Source: Kofleriaceae bacterium (lineage in GTDB: Bacteria > Myxococcota_A > Polyangia > Haliangiales > Haliangiaceae). Taken from it: a stretch of 64,000 nt of DNA. A program made the translations under genes and the position numbers. Below the pieces are notes generated by a model. It worked only from the letters and a program-made list of their open reading frames with translations, was not told the origin of the DNA and made no database searches. Each line of letters starts with the position of its first letter. Positions within the stretch are counted from its first letter, which is position 1. The stretch covers positions 124,001 through 188,000 of the forward strand of contig JACKDR010000011.1 of assembly GCA_020633495.1 (NCBI GenBank). The letters run 5' to 3'. Shown piece after piece: positions 24,952-34,672 of this stretch.

Positions 24952-25448
24952 CGGCCGGACGGCTCGGCCTCGCGCTGCTGGTCGCGGCCATCCCCGCGTG
25001 CGGCGCCGCGTCGCCCGCGCCCGCGCGGGAGCCCGGCGAGCCCGGCGGGCTCACCGTGAACGCGACCGAGACGCTGATCGCGAACCAGGCGTTCCCCGGC
25101 AACTTCACCGGCGAGGCCACCGTGACGCCGTTCCTCGCCCCCACCCCCGCGCTGGCGGTGAGCGGCGCCTCGGTGAGCTTCGAGCCGGGCGCGCGCACCG
25201 TCTGGCACTCGCACCCGGCGGGCCAGACCCTCTACGTCACCGCCGGCACCGGCTGGGTCCAGCAGTGGGGCGGCGCGAAGCGCGAGGTGAAGGCGGGCGA
25301 CGTCATCTGGACGCCGCCCGGCGTCAAGCACTGGCACGGCGCGACCGACGCGACCGCCATGACCCACATCGCCATCCAGGGCCTCGTCGACGGCAAGAAC
25401 GTCGCCTGGGCCGAGCCCGTCAGCGACGCGGACTACCGACAGCCGTAG
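24948..25448 (+). CDS. exported cupin-domain protein
   Basis: This 166-residue protein has a signal peptide with lipobox-like AIPAC near residue 18, then a single cupin barrel. Motif 1 is [15 protein letters not shown] and motif 2 is [11 protein letters not shown], with the His and Glu-type ligands of a metal site. [10 protein letters not shown] lies between them. Metal-dependent enzymatic activity or small-molecule binding is inferred. ATG 24948 overlaps the stop of the CMD gene. It is a close relative of the next cupin and of the broken one at 15411. Confidence 0.85.
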   Translation: MTAGRLGLALLVAAIPACGAASPAPAREPGEPGGLTVNATETLIANQAFPGNFTGEATVTPFLAPTPALAVSGASVSFEPGARTVWHSHPAGQTLYVTAGTGWVQQWGGAKREVKAGDVIWTPPGVKHWHGATDATAMTHIAIQGLVDGKNVAWAEPVSDADYRQP

Positions 25449-25509
25449 CGGACCGCGCACGCGCACCATCACCAGGAGCCGGCGACTCGCCGGCGCATCG
25501 GAGGAGATC

Positions 25510-25920
25510 ATGTCCATCCAGAGAGCAGGCACGCTTCCATCGCAGCAAGGCCCGGCCGACTTCTTCACCGGCACCGTACGGATCGATCCGCTGTTCCAGG
25601 CCCAGGCGCCCGGCCGCGTCGGCGCCGCCTACGTCACCTTCGAGCCGTGCTCGCGCAGCGACTGGCACACCCACCCGCTCGGCCAGACGCTGATCGTCAC
25701 CGCCGGCTGCGGGCTGCACCAGCGCTGGGGCGGACCGATCGAGGAGATCCGCCCCGGCGACGTGGTCACCGTCGGCCCCGACGAGAAGCACTGGCACGGC
25801 GCGGCGCCGACCACCGCGATGACCCACATCGCGATCCAGGAGGCCCTCGACGGCAAGGCCGTCGAGTGGATGGAGAAGGTCACCGACGAGCAGTACGGCG
25901 CGGCGCGGTCGAGGACCTAG
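25510..25920 (+). CDS. cupin-domain protein, cytoplasmic
   Basis: This 136-residue single-domain cupin has [16 protein letters not shown] and [11 protein letters not shown] carrying the metal-binding His residues, and ends [10 protein letters not shown]. There is no signal peptide, unlike its upstream relative. GAGGAG lies just before the ATG. It is the last gene of the CMD-cupin-cupin operon. Two cupins, one exported and one cytoplasmic, next to one exported and one cytoplasmic dehydrogenase, suggest the same chemistry on both sides of the membrane. Confidence 0.87.
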   Translation: MSIQRAGTLPSQQGPADFFTGTVRIDPLFQAQAPGRVGAAYVTFEPCSRSDWHTHPLGQTLIVTAGCGLHQRWGGPIEEIRPGDVVTVGPDEKHWHGAAPTTAMTHIAIQEALDGKAVEWMEKVTDEQYGAARSRT

Positions 25921-26108
25921 GCCGGCAGGAGTCGGGCCGGCAACGCTGTCGTCGCATGTGCACGCGCGTTGAACCGCGACGCCATGATCACCGGCTCTCG
26001 GCCAAGAACAAGCCAGCCCCTCGCTCAAGGTCGCCGAGCCGCACCCTGATCCTCAGCACTCGCGACTTCGCCTTGTCCCCGATCTCGCCTGCGTTGTAAG
26101 ACGGACGT

Positions 26109-26470
26109 ATGCTGTGGCTAGGCCACTTCTCTCTCTTCCTCGTCGGCGTCACCGCCCTCTTCAGCTCCGCGGCTGCTAAGGCCTTCGCGCTCGCCCCCGA
26201 TGGCAGCGCGCAAGGTCACGTCGGGGTCTTCGAGCTAGTCCCCGCCACGCTCGTCGGTCCGCCGAGCAGCGCAACAAGCGCTACGGCTTTGCGGCACAGT
26301 GCGTGCCTGACCTGTGCGCCGCAGATCCACCATGGACCTTCTCGCGTTCAGGTGTCATGAGGCCCGGCCGACTCGGCCGTCCCCCGCCGAGGACGAAGAA
26401 CGTAACCCTCACCGGCCATCAATACTGGTCGGGTACTGGTGTCAGGCTCGGAGGTGAATCGTGCCAGGAG
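26109..26470 (+). pseudogene. small exported hypothetical protein, probably frameshifted
   Basis: The ATG at 26109 gives a signal-peptide-like start (LGHFSLFLVGVTALFSS, then AAAKAFA) and continues through HVGVFELVPATLVGPP. After about 26270 the frame becomes Ser/Thr-rich and stops at 26360, while another frame reads EQRNKRYGFAAQCVPDLC and continues to a TAG at about 26470. A one-base indel near 26270 would join them into about 120 residues with a Cys pair. The family is not recognised, and the call is weak. Confidence 0.3.
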
Positions 26471-26799
26471 TAGCTGAGGCCAACGTAGTCGACGTCGTCG
26501 GACGGGACGGGTCGGGCCGGTACCTCGTGATCATGGTCGAGTCGCGCGCGTGGGGTACCGACGCGGCTCACGCCTCGCAGCTAAAGGACAAGATCAACGC
26601 GTATGCGGAGTTCATCACGAATGGGGACTTAGCCCGACAGTTCCCCGAAACGGCAGGCCAACGAGTGTATATCCAGCTCAACTGCTGCGAGCCCCCGAGC
26701 GGGGAGTTCGCGGCGATCCTCGAACACGCTGCGAGGCAACTCCAGCGGATAGACATCGGTCTTCGCGTGATGGTCACGCCGACGCGCCTCACACGCTGA
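26461..26799 (+). CDS. DUF6572-like protein
   Basis: This 112-residue protein starts at GTG 26461 with GGAGG upstream. It reads ANVVDVVGRDGSGRYLVIMV, then HASQLKDKINAYAEFITNG and IQLNCCEPPSGEF, the pattern of DUF6572. Members often lie near toxin or nuclease genes and some resemble immunity proteins. The next gene is convergent (8 bp away) and belongs to the RHS locus, so an accessory immunity role is possible but unproven. Confidence 0.7.
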   Translation: MPGVAEANVVDVVGRDGSGRYLVIMVESRAWGTDAAHASQLKDKINAYAEFITNGDLARQFPETAGQRVYIQLNCCEPPSGEFAAILEHAARQLQRIDIGLRVMVTPTRLTR

Positions 26800-26806
26800 T
26801 GGCACG

Positions 26807-27439
26807 CTAGCTCGTTGCATGAGGCGGCAGCCGGCGCCGCAGCGACGCCGCGAACCTTCTGAAGTCCGCCGCGGCGAGGTCGGTCCGCGCTCCGATGCTC
26901 TCGAGCGCCTCGTCAAGCAGCGCACGCGCCTGCCGAGCGTCCCCCGCGACCAACGCTGCAGCGGGCCGTCGGTAGGCCAGCTGGTGCTCAAATCCGAAGC
27001 GGTCTTCGAGTCGCCGTCGCAGTTCGACGAGATCGACGACCGAGCGCATGAAGGCGACTCCGTGCGTGGCGATCGCATTGGCCATATCGCCTGCTACCGC
27101 CTCCGACCGCCCTGGCGCGAACACCCACGCCATGTATCTCTTCTCAGGCATCAAGTATCCGAGCGGGCTACTGATCGTCGGTGGCTGGTAGGCATGATAC
27201 TTTTCGCCACGGCACTCGGCCACGAGCCGCTCCACGTCCTGGAATCGCACGCCGACGACAGGATTGATCTCCACTTCGCCCGGGCCACGGCGTTGCGTCG
27301 CTCGATTGAGACCTAGCCACCCGAGCACGCCGGGTGCAAGATCGAGCGTAAACACGTCGCCTGCACGCTTCCTGAAACCGATCTTGGCCAGAAGCGGCAG
27401 CGCGTGTTCGACGTTGTTGGTCTTAGTCATGGTGGTCAT
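26807..27439 (-). CDS. putative immunity protein of the RHS toxin
   Basis: This 210-residue protein starts at ATG 27439, overlapping the RHS stop by four bases (ATGA); the open frame upstream is antisense. It is soluble with no signal peptide. Motifs include LPLLAKIGFRKRAGDV, EVEINPVVGVRFQDV and YMAWVFAPGRSEAV. I cannot name the family; it is similar in style to DUF4304-like immunity proteins. Position directly after a polymorphic toxin's C-terminus, coupled to it, is the standard place for its immunity gene, so the role is inferred from context. Confidence 0.65.
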   Translation of the reverse strand: MTTMTKTNNVEHALPLLAKIGFRKRAGDVFTLDLAPGVLGWLGLNRATQRRGPGEVEINPVVGVRFQDVERLVAECRGEKYHAYQPPTISSPLGYLMPEKRYMAWVFAPGRSEAVAGDMANAIATHGVAFMRSVVDLVELRRRLEDRFGFEHQLAYRRPAAALVAGDARQARALLDEALESIGARTDLAAADFRRFAASLRRRLPPHATS

Positions 27440-30400
27440 GGTAGCGGCCACGGGTAGTGAACCGTCCAAACTGGCGTCGGCCCAATGGGAACGCCTGGGG
27501 TCAATCCGGCAGCGGCTGCGTTTGCACCACGCGGAATGCCACCCTGCGTCCAGATCTGCGGGATGGCAGCTGCCTGGTTCTTCGTCCACGTCGCCGAGGG
27601 ACCAGTCTTGACCTCAAGGAATGCTTCCTGCTTGGTCGGCAATTCGACGTACAGATCGAGTCGCGTACGCACGCCGCCGGCCTCGATCATGACTTCGCGA
27701 CCAAGCACGTGCCCGCCTGCGGCTTCGAGGTCCGCAACTGCGCGTTCGACACCGGCGGTTCCCTGCAGTCCAGGTCCAAGCCCTCCCTTCGCCGCCGCAC
27801 CGCTGGCAACCGCCGCCTCGGTCAGCGTAGATTCGGCAACGAGGCCACCTCCATAGGCAGCGCCCGACTCGACGGCGGCGCCGGCGGCCGCGCCCTCCGC
27901 CGCTTCGATGGCTTCGAATTCAGGGGCGATGAAGATCGTCGCCACGGCAGCGACCGCGTAGAAAACCTCCTCGCGCGACGGGTTGGGCTTGGCGCAGTCG
28001 TAGCTGCACGGACCAACGTTCGCGTACTCGGTTTCGATCGCGCCCTCCATGAACTGATCGCTGATGCGCTGCAGACCGGCTGTGGCTGCTCCGACACCGT
28101 CAGCCAGAGCGTGATACCCGTCGGACAGTGCTGAAGTCGCTACGTCCCAAGCACGGGCGAAGAAGGCGCCGATAGCATCGAGGACGCTGCGACCGTCGGG
28201 ATCGATGTAGCGCAACGGGTTATTTAGGTTGAACGTGTACAGGCCCATGCGACGCGGGTCGGTGCCTGCGGCATCGGGCGCGATGCGATAGAGCGGATCC
28301 GCTCGGTTCCAGAGCAGCGTCTGGGGATCGTACAGCCGCTCGCCGTAGTCGTACCAGCCGCTCAGGTCGTCCTTGACGCGGTCCTGGAAGCGGTGGCGGA
28401 CCTGCCAGGCGTTCCGTTGCTGCTCGAGGATCTCGCCGAACGCACCGTACGAGAACCCAGCCGTCGGAACACCGGTACTGTCCAGCACGAGCATCGTGTT
28501 GCCCGTGAGCGTTTGGGCGATGTACTCGATCTGCCCGTTGTGACGCCGGGCCACTGCCGCACCGAGCCGAATCGTGGCGTCGGTGGTGGTCACGTTGCCT
28601 TGCTTGGTGACCTCCACATCGCCGACCCACCGTCGTGTCTCTGCGAGCGCGCCAAAGTGATATCGCCCCGCGAGAACGCGTCGCCCGCCTGGTCCGTAGC
28701 AGTAGATCTCGCGATCGTTCCCCCGGACCACGACACGCAACCGCCCTTCGCCGTCATACCGATAGGTCGTCTCCGGCCCGGACTGCACGACCTCGGAGGT
28801 CGTGTTCCCAGCGTCGTCATGTGATAGTTGGACGTTCGCAGCACCCGTCTGCTGGCCAACAAGGGCGCGCACGCGTTCGATGTCGGCGTCCTCGTAGTCG
28901 TAGAAGACGTCACGCCCTTGGATGTCCGCAGTAGCGGGGACGGTGAGCTTCGCGCCGAGAAGCCGCCCTGCGGGCGTGTAGACGTTCGTGGCCAGATACC
29001 CACGGTTATCGCGCGCACCGAGGATCTGACTCTGCCGGTCGTAGGTGTAGTCGAAGGAACGTCCCGACGAGACGATCACCTCGTTGACATGCCGGACGTC
29101 ACCCGAGTCGTAGTACGTCGTCGTTTGGGAGCCGACGATTCCGGGGAACCCCCAGCTGCTCACACGGCCGCGAACCTCTTGGTGTGTGGGGCGACCGAGA
29201 GCATCGTACGTCCACGTGATGCTTCCCACCGGAAAGCTCGGGCTCAGCGTACGTCCCACCACGAGGCCGGCCGAGTTGCGGCGCTCCGCAGCGACCACCG
29301 CCTGAGGAGTTCGAACCTCCGCGGGTAGGCCGCGCCGATCGTAGCTGTAGATTGCCTGCGTGCCGTCGGCGTGCGTGAGAACGGCAGGCGCGCCGAGAGC
29401 ATTGTAAGTAGCAGCCTCAGTCCGCGCGTCCTGGGGAGCCCAGCCCAGCAAGAAGCGCTGCGATGATGACTGGATGTGACCACCCGCGTCGTAGTTGAAC
29501 GCCAGCGACCAGGCGGGCGACGTGATCAGGCTCGCGTTTCCCAGCGCACTCGCGCTGCCGTCGTAGCCGTAGCGAATCGTCCCGAGCCCTACCGCAAGCT
29601 GATCGTCGATCGAGAGCTCACCCGGCCCAGGGGTATGTGTCGCGATGCGCCCGATCGGGTCGTACGTCGTGCGACTCGTGTACCGGGTGTCCTGGGGATC
29701 ACCGTGAGGGACGGTGAGGGACGTGCTACGTCCCTGCAGATCGTACTCGAGGCTCCAGCGCCGCGTGCCACGCGCGATGGCAACCCGATCTCCTGCGAGA
29801 TCGTACTCGAGAGCCGTAACCAGGCCGTCAGCGTCAACGATCCGCACCAGGTTGTCGTTTTGATCGTAGGCGTATTCGGTGATCGCTGGGTCCCCGGACG
29901 ACGTCGCCTCCTCGACGCGCGTGACATGGCCATACACGTCACGACCGATGCGTTTGTGGGGCGACGGACCGGCGTCTTGCACCTCGAGCCACTGCTCCGT
30001 CCAGAGTCCGTCGTAGGAAGTCCGCTGCTTGCCACCGAGGCCGCTCGAATGCCAAGCGGCGACAGGGCGCCCTAGGCCGTCGTAACGCTGATACGTGGTC
30101 ACTCGGGCGCCGTCCACGCGGGATGAATCCGGCGTCTCGACGCTGGTCACGAGCCCGCTGCCGTCCCGGCGATACACGGTCTGAGCATCCGGCACGTTGG
30201 CGTCGAAAGTATGCGCGGTCTCGCGCACGAGGCGCCCGAGTCCATCGCGCACGGCGTCAACGCGCGTCCAGTTACCGACGTCCGCGGCATCGATCCGGTG
30301 CTCCACGATCGTGGTATTCGTCGCCGGAAACACTCCATTCCAGTCGTTGTACGTCCACCGCTGAACTTCGCGCTGGTCGTACGCCGCATCGCCGCTATCG

Positions 30401-33400
30401 AACGACTCGGACCGGGACACGATTCGCCCCAGACCGTCGTAGCGGAGCATCGTGGTCCTCCACTGACGGAACGCGCCAGTGCACGGCGTCCAGAAGCCAG
30501 TGCACTTATACTGAGGTCCCTTGCTCGACAGTGGACGCCCGGTCCCTGGATCGAGCGTCATCTCGGTGACATGACCGACCTCGTTGGTGCGTGTACGGGC
30601 GTAAACTAGGTTCTGGTCATAGGTGAGCGTCGCAACATGACCGGCTCCTGCGGCGACCGACTCTGGCAACTCGGTCGTGAGCAGTAGCCCTGTTGCGAGG
30701 TCGTGCGTGTAGCGGGTCGCCGCGACACGCTGGGCGTCCACGCGAACGCGCACCTCGTCGAGCCAGCGCAGCTCCGGTTCGTACACGAAGTCGCTGTGAC
30801 CGATCAGTGCTTCGCCGGAGACGAGATGGACCGTACGTTCGACAGATCCCGGCTGGACCCTATACGCGCCCCCCGTGGCCAAGGCCCGAAACTCCGTGAT
30901 GGTAGTTACCGTCCCGACTTCGTGGCTCAGATCGGTGGTCGTGCCCGTACGCTCCGCGTGCGCCGCAAAGAGCAACGGCGGACCACTCGCGGGCACAGCG
31001 CGCCACTCCACCTCCGTCCGGAGCAGGGCACCATGAGCACGACAGGAGGCCAGATCCTCGGAAGTCCCGCACGTACGCTGCTCGTGAGCGCCTACAACGA
31101 AGAACGGGACCGTGTGCAGCTCAAGGCGCTGCCATTCCTGGAGGTTGATACGGCGAGGGGGGGTTCCCGGCACGGTACCGTCGCTGAGCACAGTCTCGAC
31201 AAGCAGCCCTCCATGGAAGACCGTGTAGTCGAACGTCATCGTCAGCTGGGCACCCGTCGGTGTGTCGGTCCTGACTTCGCCGAAGCCGTGAAATCCGTAT
31301 CGGCTGTCGTCGTCCCTTGTCCAAGCCGGCTCGGCGTAGTGATAGCGGGTGACCATTGCGGGTGTGCCGTCCCCCGCCGACGACTCGACCGAGCTCACCA
31401 CCCATCGCTGGGCTGGCAGATGCCAGTCCGGCACGACCCAGTCGTCGCGTACTGACGCGTAGTCGACGTAGGTGCGACCACCGAGCCCGTTGTCGACCCA
31501 GTGCAGCAGGCCTCGCGGCTCGTGCGTATCCACCACGACAGACCAGGTACCCGGCCCAGGCTCCGGAGAAGTCGGCGCGTCTACGCCATCGACCCGACCG
31601 TCGCCGTCGCTATCAAGGAAACGACTGTGACGCAGCACAGGGTCGAGGGTCCCGTCACCGTCAAGATCTCGCAGGAGGGAAAGTGCGTAGTCGTATGGGC
31701 GCAGCGCACCCGCCGGCGCAAGTCGCAACTGGTCCGCGGCGTGCGCAAAGGCTGGGTCGAGTGGACGAGGCGGCAGGAACCATCCGCCAGCGTTCAACCT
31801 GACAGTTCCATGCTGCACCATGTCCACTCGCCCATCTCGATCGACGTCGAGAAACTGCGCCGTCGAGGTCTCGAGGCCGGCAAACGGGGCCACCACCAGG
31901 AATCTGCGATCGCGGCCACGAAGATTCGCGATCGCCCCACTAGCGATCGACTGTGGCGCGTTCGCACTCATCGCGCAGTCCTCACTCTCTGGAATGCACG
32001 TCAAGACGCCGGTGCCGTTGCCGAGCCAGGCGCTGGTGGAGACGTTCCAGTCTTGGTAGTCCTCGATGTCGTAGTCGTCCGACGTCATCCACACGAAGTC
32101 GGGGACCCCGTCCCCGTTGAGGTCTTCCAGCCCGTTCGCGGTCGACTCACGAATGACAAGAGTCCCGAGCTCGGGGTCGCCCCCGTGGAGCATGACACCG
32201 TTGGCGTGCGCACCGGCAGGCGCGTGGACGACGTACGGGATACCAGTCGAGCGCCCCTCGAACATGCCATCCGGCCGCCCTCGCATCACCTCCCAAACCT
32301 GCGAACGAGCCACCGTTCCATCGAGCTCCTCTGGCGTCTTGTAGCTCGACACCAAATCCTCAAGTCCGTCACCGTCGATATCGACAACGGCGAACGGATC
32401 GGCGTCGATCCACGCGGCCCCCCCCTCCGAGACCGAGAGGCCCGAATACGGTGTGTCGCCTGCCTGATCTCGGCCGACCTTCGTCCGCGCGCTCGTCGCC
32501 GCGGCCACGAGAGGAAGCGGCATGCCCCATCGCATCGGCACCTCGGAGAACCGCCCCCCTCCTTCGTTGCGATAGATGAGCCACTGATACCAACTGCCAA
32601 CGCGCCGCGGGACGGTCGCTTCGCACTCGAACGACGCCTCACCATCGTGCTGGGCGCGCGCAGTCGCCAGGAGCCCGTCAACCTCCTTGGTGAAGGACGC
32701 GTTCGAGACGCGTTCGAGGTCGTAGGCCAGTAGCCCCTCATCGGCGAACCCAGGATGTTCGCCGTCGACCGACAATGGATTGAGGTCGACACCGGCGACC
32801 ATGTCGACCAGCCCGTCGTGGTCGACGTCCATGAACCTCCAGTTGACGACACTTCCGGATCGGTAGTTGGAGTCGCCGCGCGTGCAGGCTGCGTCAGGAT
32901 CCGGGAGCCCCGGGGACTTGATCAGCGTGTACTGCACGTTCAGGCCGCATCGCTGGGTGAGGAGAGAGCCCCCATCGGTGCCTGCGAGGGCCCAGTTGGG
33001 CGGTGTCGTGCCATACGGCAAGCTCGGGCGGTCGACCCAGCGCCGCTGTTCTTCAAAACCCGTACCCGTGTTCCGCTGCCAGTAGAAGTGGCAGTCGCCC
33101 TCCTGCGGAGACACCACCCGATCAGGCAGACCATCACCGTCCATGTCCACCAACATGTGGTCGATGAAGATGCTGGCGTGGGTGTCTAGCTCGCCGTCCT
33201 CCCGACTGGTCCCGACCTGCCACTCCTCGTGGTAAGAACCGCGATGTTCGAGTGGGTAGTAGTTGAACGTGATCGGCGCTGCGTCAAGGCTCGTCCCATC
33301 TGGTGACCAACCGGTGCTCTTAATCGCCGTGAGCTCGCGACGGGGAGCAACGTCCAGGTCGCAGCGCTCCGCGTCGTCGCGGTAAACGAGATTGTACTCG

Positions 33401-34302
33401 TGCACGATGCCACCGGGAACAGAGCGACCAGCGACAGAGGTAGTGACCGATCGTAGACGGAAGTAGCCCTCGATGATCGGTGTGCCTGTACGAACGGTCA
33501 ACTGGCTACCGACTGGCAACTGACCACCGACGCAGGTGCGCGGCGTGTCGTACTTGAACTGAACGTGAGCGAACGCAGGCAGCCCGGCGGATGGATTCGA
33601 CGTGTAGTCGATGGCCGCGAGGAAGTACGCCTTGGCGAACAACTTCGGCGCAATCTGGATGTCGAGCCAGTACCACCGGTAGTCGATGACGTTGCCCGCG
33701 GCGTCCTCGACCTGCGCCAGGTTTGCAAGCACGCCCGAGGGAGCGTCGGAAGACCTACGACCGAAGCGGAAGATGCTCCCATCGGGTGACCGCGCCAGCC
33801 ACTCGAAGGGCTGCCCGGTCGCCTGATGCTCGTACCGTGTCCCTGTCGCGTCTCCGCGCGCCCGGAACACGCCATCTGCGCCGTCGCCGCTCTCGTCAGT
33901 GCGAAGAAGGCGTTCACCGCCCGCGAGTCCGCTCGTCCACGAGTCACCGGCGACGAGAACTCCGTTCCGCGTGTCGAGTGCGATCGTCGGGACATCCATC
34001 ACCCACCCCGCCGCGACGCCACCATAGATGGGGGCGTCGGACCTGTAGCTTAGGCCGACGCGGGGCTCCATGCCGTTGCGCCCAGGAGGCACCTCGAACC
34101 GCGTCGAGTATGTGTAGGTACCACTCTGGACTGACACGCCGGTCGCCTCTCCTGTCCCGGGCGTGTTTGCAACGCTGGAGAGAACGCTGCCGTTGTAGGC
34201 CGACTGCGGAGCGGCACTGGCACGAGGCGAGTTCAGAAGTGCACACACAGCCGCGCACGCCAGAAGGGATCTAGTGAACCGAGAGCGAATCAAAGACTGC
34301 AA
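27436..34302 (-). CDS. SpvB/RHS-repeat polymorphic toxin with nuclease-like C-terminus
   Basis: This is a 2288-residue secreted protein. TTG 34302 is preferred because GAGGAG precedes it by about 7 bases and it gives a clean signal peptide ending ASA; an in-frame GTG lies at 34341. Residues about 30-900 are SpvB/TcdB-like with FG-GAP-type motifs (DVDHDGLVDMV, DIDGDGLEDLV). Residues about 1100-2000 are RHS/YD repeats closing with SGWYDYGERLYDP and NPLRYIDPDGRS. The last 230 residues vary in such proteins: a hydrophobic helix region, then RLDLYVE, LEVKTG and TKNQ, resembling a PD-(D/E)XK nuclease. The shell would encapsulate the toxin for interbacterial killing. Immunity follows. Confidence 0.85.
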   Translation of the reverse strand: MQSLIRSRFTRSLLACAAVCALLNSPRASAAPQSAYNGSVLSSVANTPGTGEATGVSVQSGTYTYSTRFEVPPGRNGMEPRVGLSYRSDAPIYGGVAAGWVMDVPTIALDTRNGVLVAGDSWTSGLAGGERLLRTDESGDGADGVFRARGDATGTRYEHQATGQPFEWLARSPDGSIFRFGRRSSDAPSGVLANLAQVEDAAGNVIDYRWYWLDIQIAPKLFAKAYFLAAIDYTSNPSAGLPAFAHVQFKYDTPRTCVGGQLPVGSQLTVRTGTPIIEGYFRLRSVTTSVAGRSVPGGIVHEYNLVYRDDAERCDLDVAPRRELTAIKSTGWSPDGTSLDAAPITFNYYPLEHRGSYHEEWQVGTSREDGELDTHASIFIDHMLVDMDGDGLPDRVVSPQEGDCHFYWQRNTGTGFEEQRRWVDRPSLPYGTTPPNWALAGTDGGSLLTQRCGLNVQYTLIKSPGLPDPDAACTRGDSNYRSGSVVNWRFMDVDHDGLVDMVAGVDLNPLSVDGEHPGFADEGLLAYDLERVSNASFTKEVDGLLATARAQHDGEASFECEATVPRRVGSWYQWLIYRNEGGGRFSEVPMRWGMPLPLVAAATSARTKVGRDQAGDTPYSGLSVSEGGAAWIDADPFAVVDIDGDGLEDLVSSYKTPEELDGTVARSQVWEVMRGRPDGMFEGRSTGIPYVVHAPAGAHANGVMLHGGDPELGTLVIRESTANGLEDLNGDGVPDFVWMTSDDYDIEDYQDWNVSTSAWLGNGTGVLTCIPESEDCAMSANAPQSIASGAIANLRGRDRRFLVVAPFAGLETSTAQFLDVDRDGRVDMVQHGTVRLNAGGWFLPPRPLDPAFAHAADQLRLAPAGALRPYDYALSLLRDLDGDGTLDPVLRHSRFLDSDGDGRVDGVDAPTSPEPGPGTWSVVVDTHEPRGLLHWVDNGLGGRTYVDYASVRDDWVVPDWHLPAQRWVVSSVESSAGDGTPAMVTRYHYAEPAWTRDDDSRYGFHGFGEVRTDTPTGAQLTMTFDYTVFHGGLLVETVLSDGTVPGTPPRRINLQEWQRLELHTVPFFVVGAHEQRTCGTSEDLASCRAHGALLRTEVEWRAVPASGPPLLFAAHAERTGTTTDLSHEVGTVTTITEFRALATGGAYRVQPGSVERTVHLVSGEALIGHSDFVYEPELRWLDEVRVRVDAQRVAATRYTHDLATGLLLTTELPESVAAGAGHVATLTYDQNLVYARTRTNEVGHVTEMTLDPGTGRPLSSKGPQYKCTGFWTPCTGAFRQWRTTMLRYDGLGRIVSRSESFDSGDAAYDQREVQRWTYNDWNGVFPATNTTIVEHRIDAADVGNWTRVDAVRDGLGRLVRETAHTFDANVPDAQTVYRRDGSGLVTSVETPDSSRVDGARVTTYQRYDGLGRPVAAWHSSGLGGKQRTSYDGLWTEQWLEVQDAGPSPHKRIGRDVYGHVTRVEEATSSGDPAITEYAYDQNDNLVRIVDADGLVTALEYDLAGDRVAIARGTRRWSLEYDLQGRSTSLTVPHGDPQDTRYTSRTTYDPIGRIATHTPGPGELSIDDQLAVGLGTIRYGYDGSASALGNASLITSPAWSLAFNYDAGGHIQSSSQRFLLGWAPQDARTEAATYNALGAPAVLTHADGTQAIYSYDRRGLPAEVRTPQAVVAAERRNSAGLVVGRTLSPSFPVGSITWTYDALGRPTHQEVRGRVSSWGFPGIVGSQTTTYYDSGDVRHVNEVIVSSGRSFDYTYDRQSQILGARDNRGYLATNVYTPAGRLLGAKLTVPATADIQGRDVFYDYEDADIERVRALVGQQTGAANVQLSHDDAGNTTSEVVQSGPETTYRYDGEGRLRVVVRGNDREIYCYGPGGRRVLAGRYHFGALAETRRWVGDVEVTKQGNVTTTDATIRLGAAVARRHNGQIEYIAQTLTGNTMLVLDSTGVPTAGFSYGAFGEILEQQRNAWQVRHRFQDRVKDDLSGWYDYGERLYDPQTLLWNRADPLYRIAPDAAGTDPRRMGLYTFNLNNPLRYIDPDGRSVLDAIGAFFARAWDVATSALSDGYHALADGVGAATAGLQRISDQFMEGAIETEYANVGPCSYDCAKPNPSREEVFYAVAAVATIFIAPEFEAIEAAEGAAAGAAVESGAAYGGGLVAESTLTEAAVASGAAAKGGLGPGLQGTAGVERAVADLEAAGGHVLGREVMIEAGGVRTRLDLYVELPTKQEAFLEVKTGPSATWTKNQAAAIPQIWTQGGIPRGANAAAAGLTPGVPIGPTPVWTVHYPWPLP

Positions 34303-34672
34303 TTGTGATCTCCTCGCAACGCACACCAACCCGAGCCGCACTGCGCGCTCAGCGCTCGACTACCAGCACGAGACGTACGGCCGCAAGGACGAAAGGATGG
34401 TTGCCGTGCATTGCCAACCTTGCGCAGGGCCGCGCTCGAGTGCGGACGCGGTCGGCAAGTCATGAGACGCGTATCGACGGGGCTGAGCCACGGTTGCGCG
34501 CTTCGTCGCGTCTGTTGACAACCGGCGGCAGGAAGCGCCCCCGGTGGGCGCTCGCTTGACGCCAGCCGCGCGCCGCAGCGCGAGCCTCGGACGCGCCGGG
34601 GGCGCACCGTCCACCACCTAGAACCGTGCGTGGCAATGGCCGCGCACGGCGGCCGTCACTCGCCGACGCGAG
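34303..34672. other. 370-bp gap with two hairpins
   Basis: No gene is seen. GCGCCC-N5-GGGCGC lies at 34535-34551 and CCGTGCG-N12-CGCACGG at 34624-34649. The second is 23 bp after the stop of the gene at 34673 and could terminate it, though no T-run follows on the minus strand. The stretch next to 34302 must carry the RHS promoter; no clear -35/-10 pair stands out. Confidence 0.45.

Noticed and set aside
25921..26108. Coding remnant between the cupin and the next gene
   Set aside because: No frame has protein-like composition.
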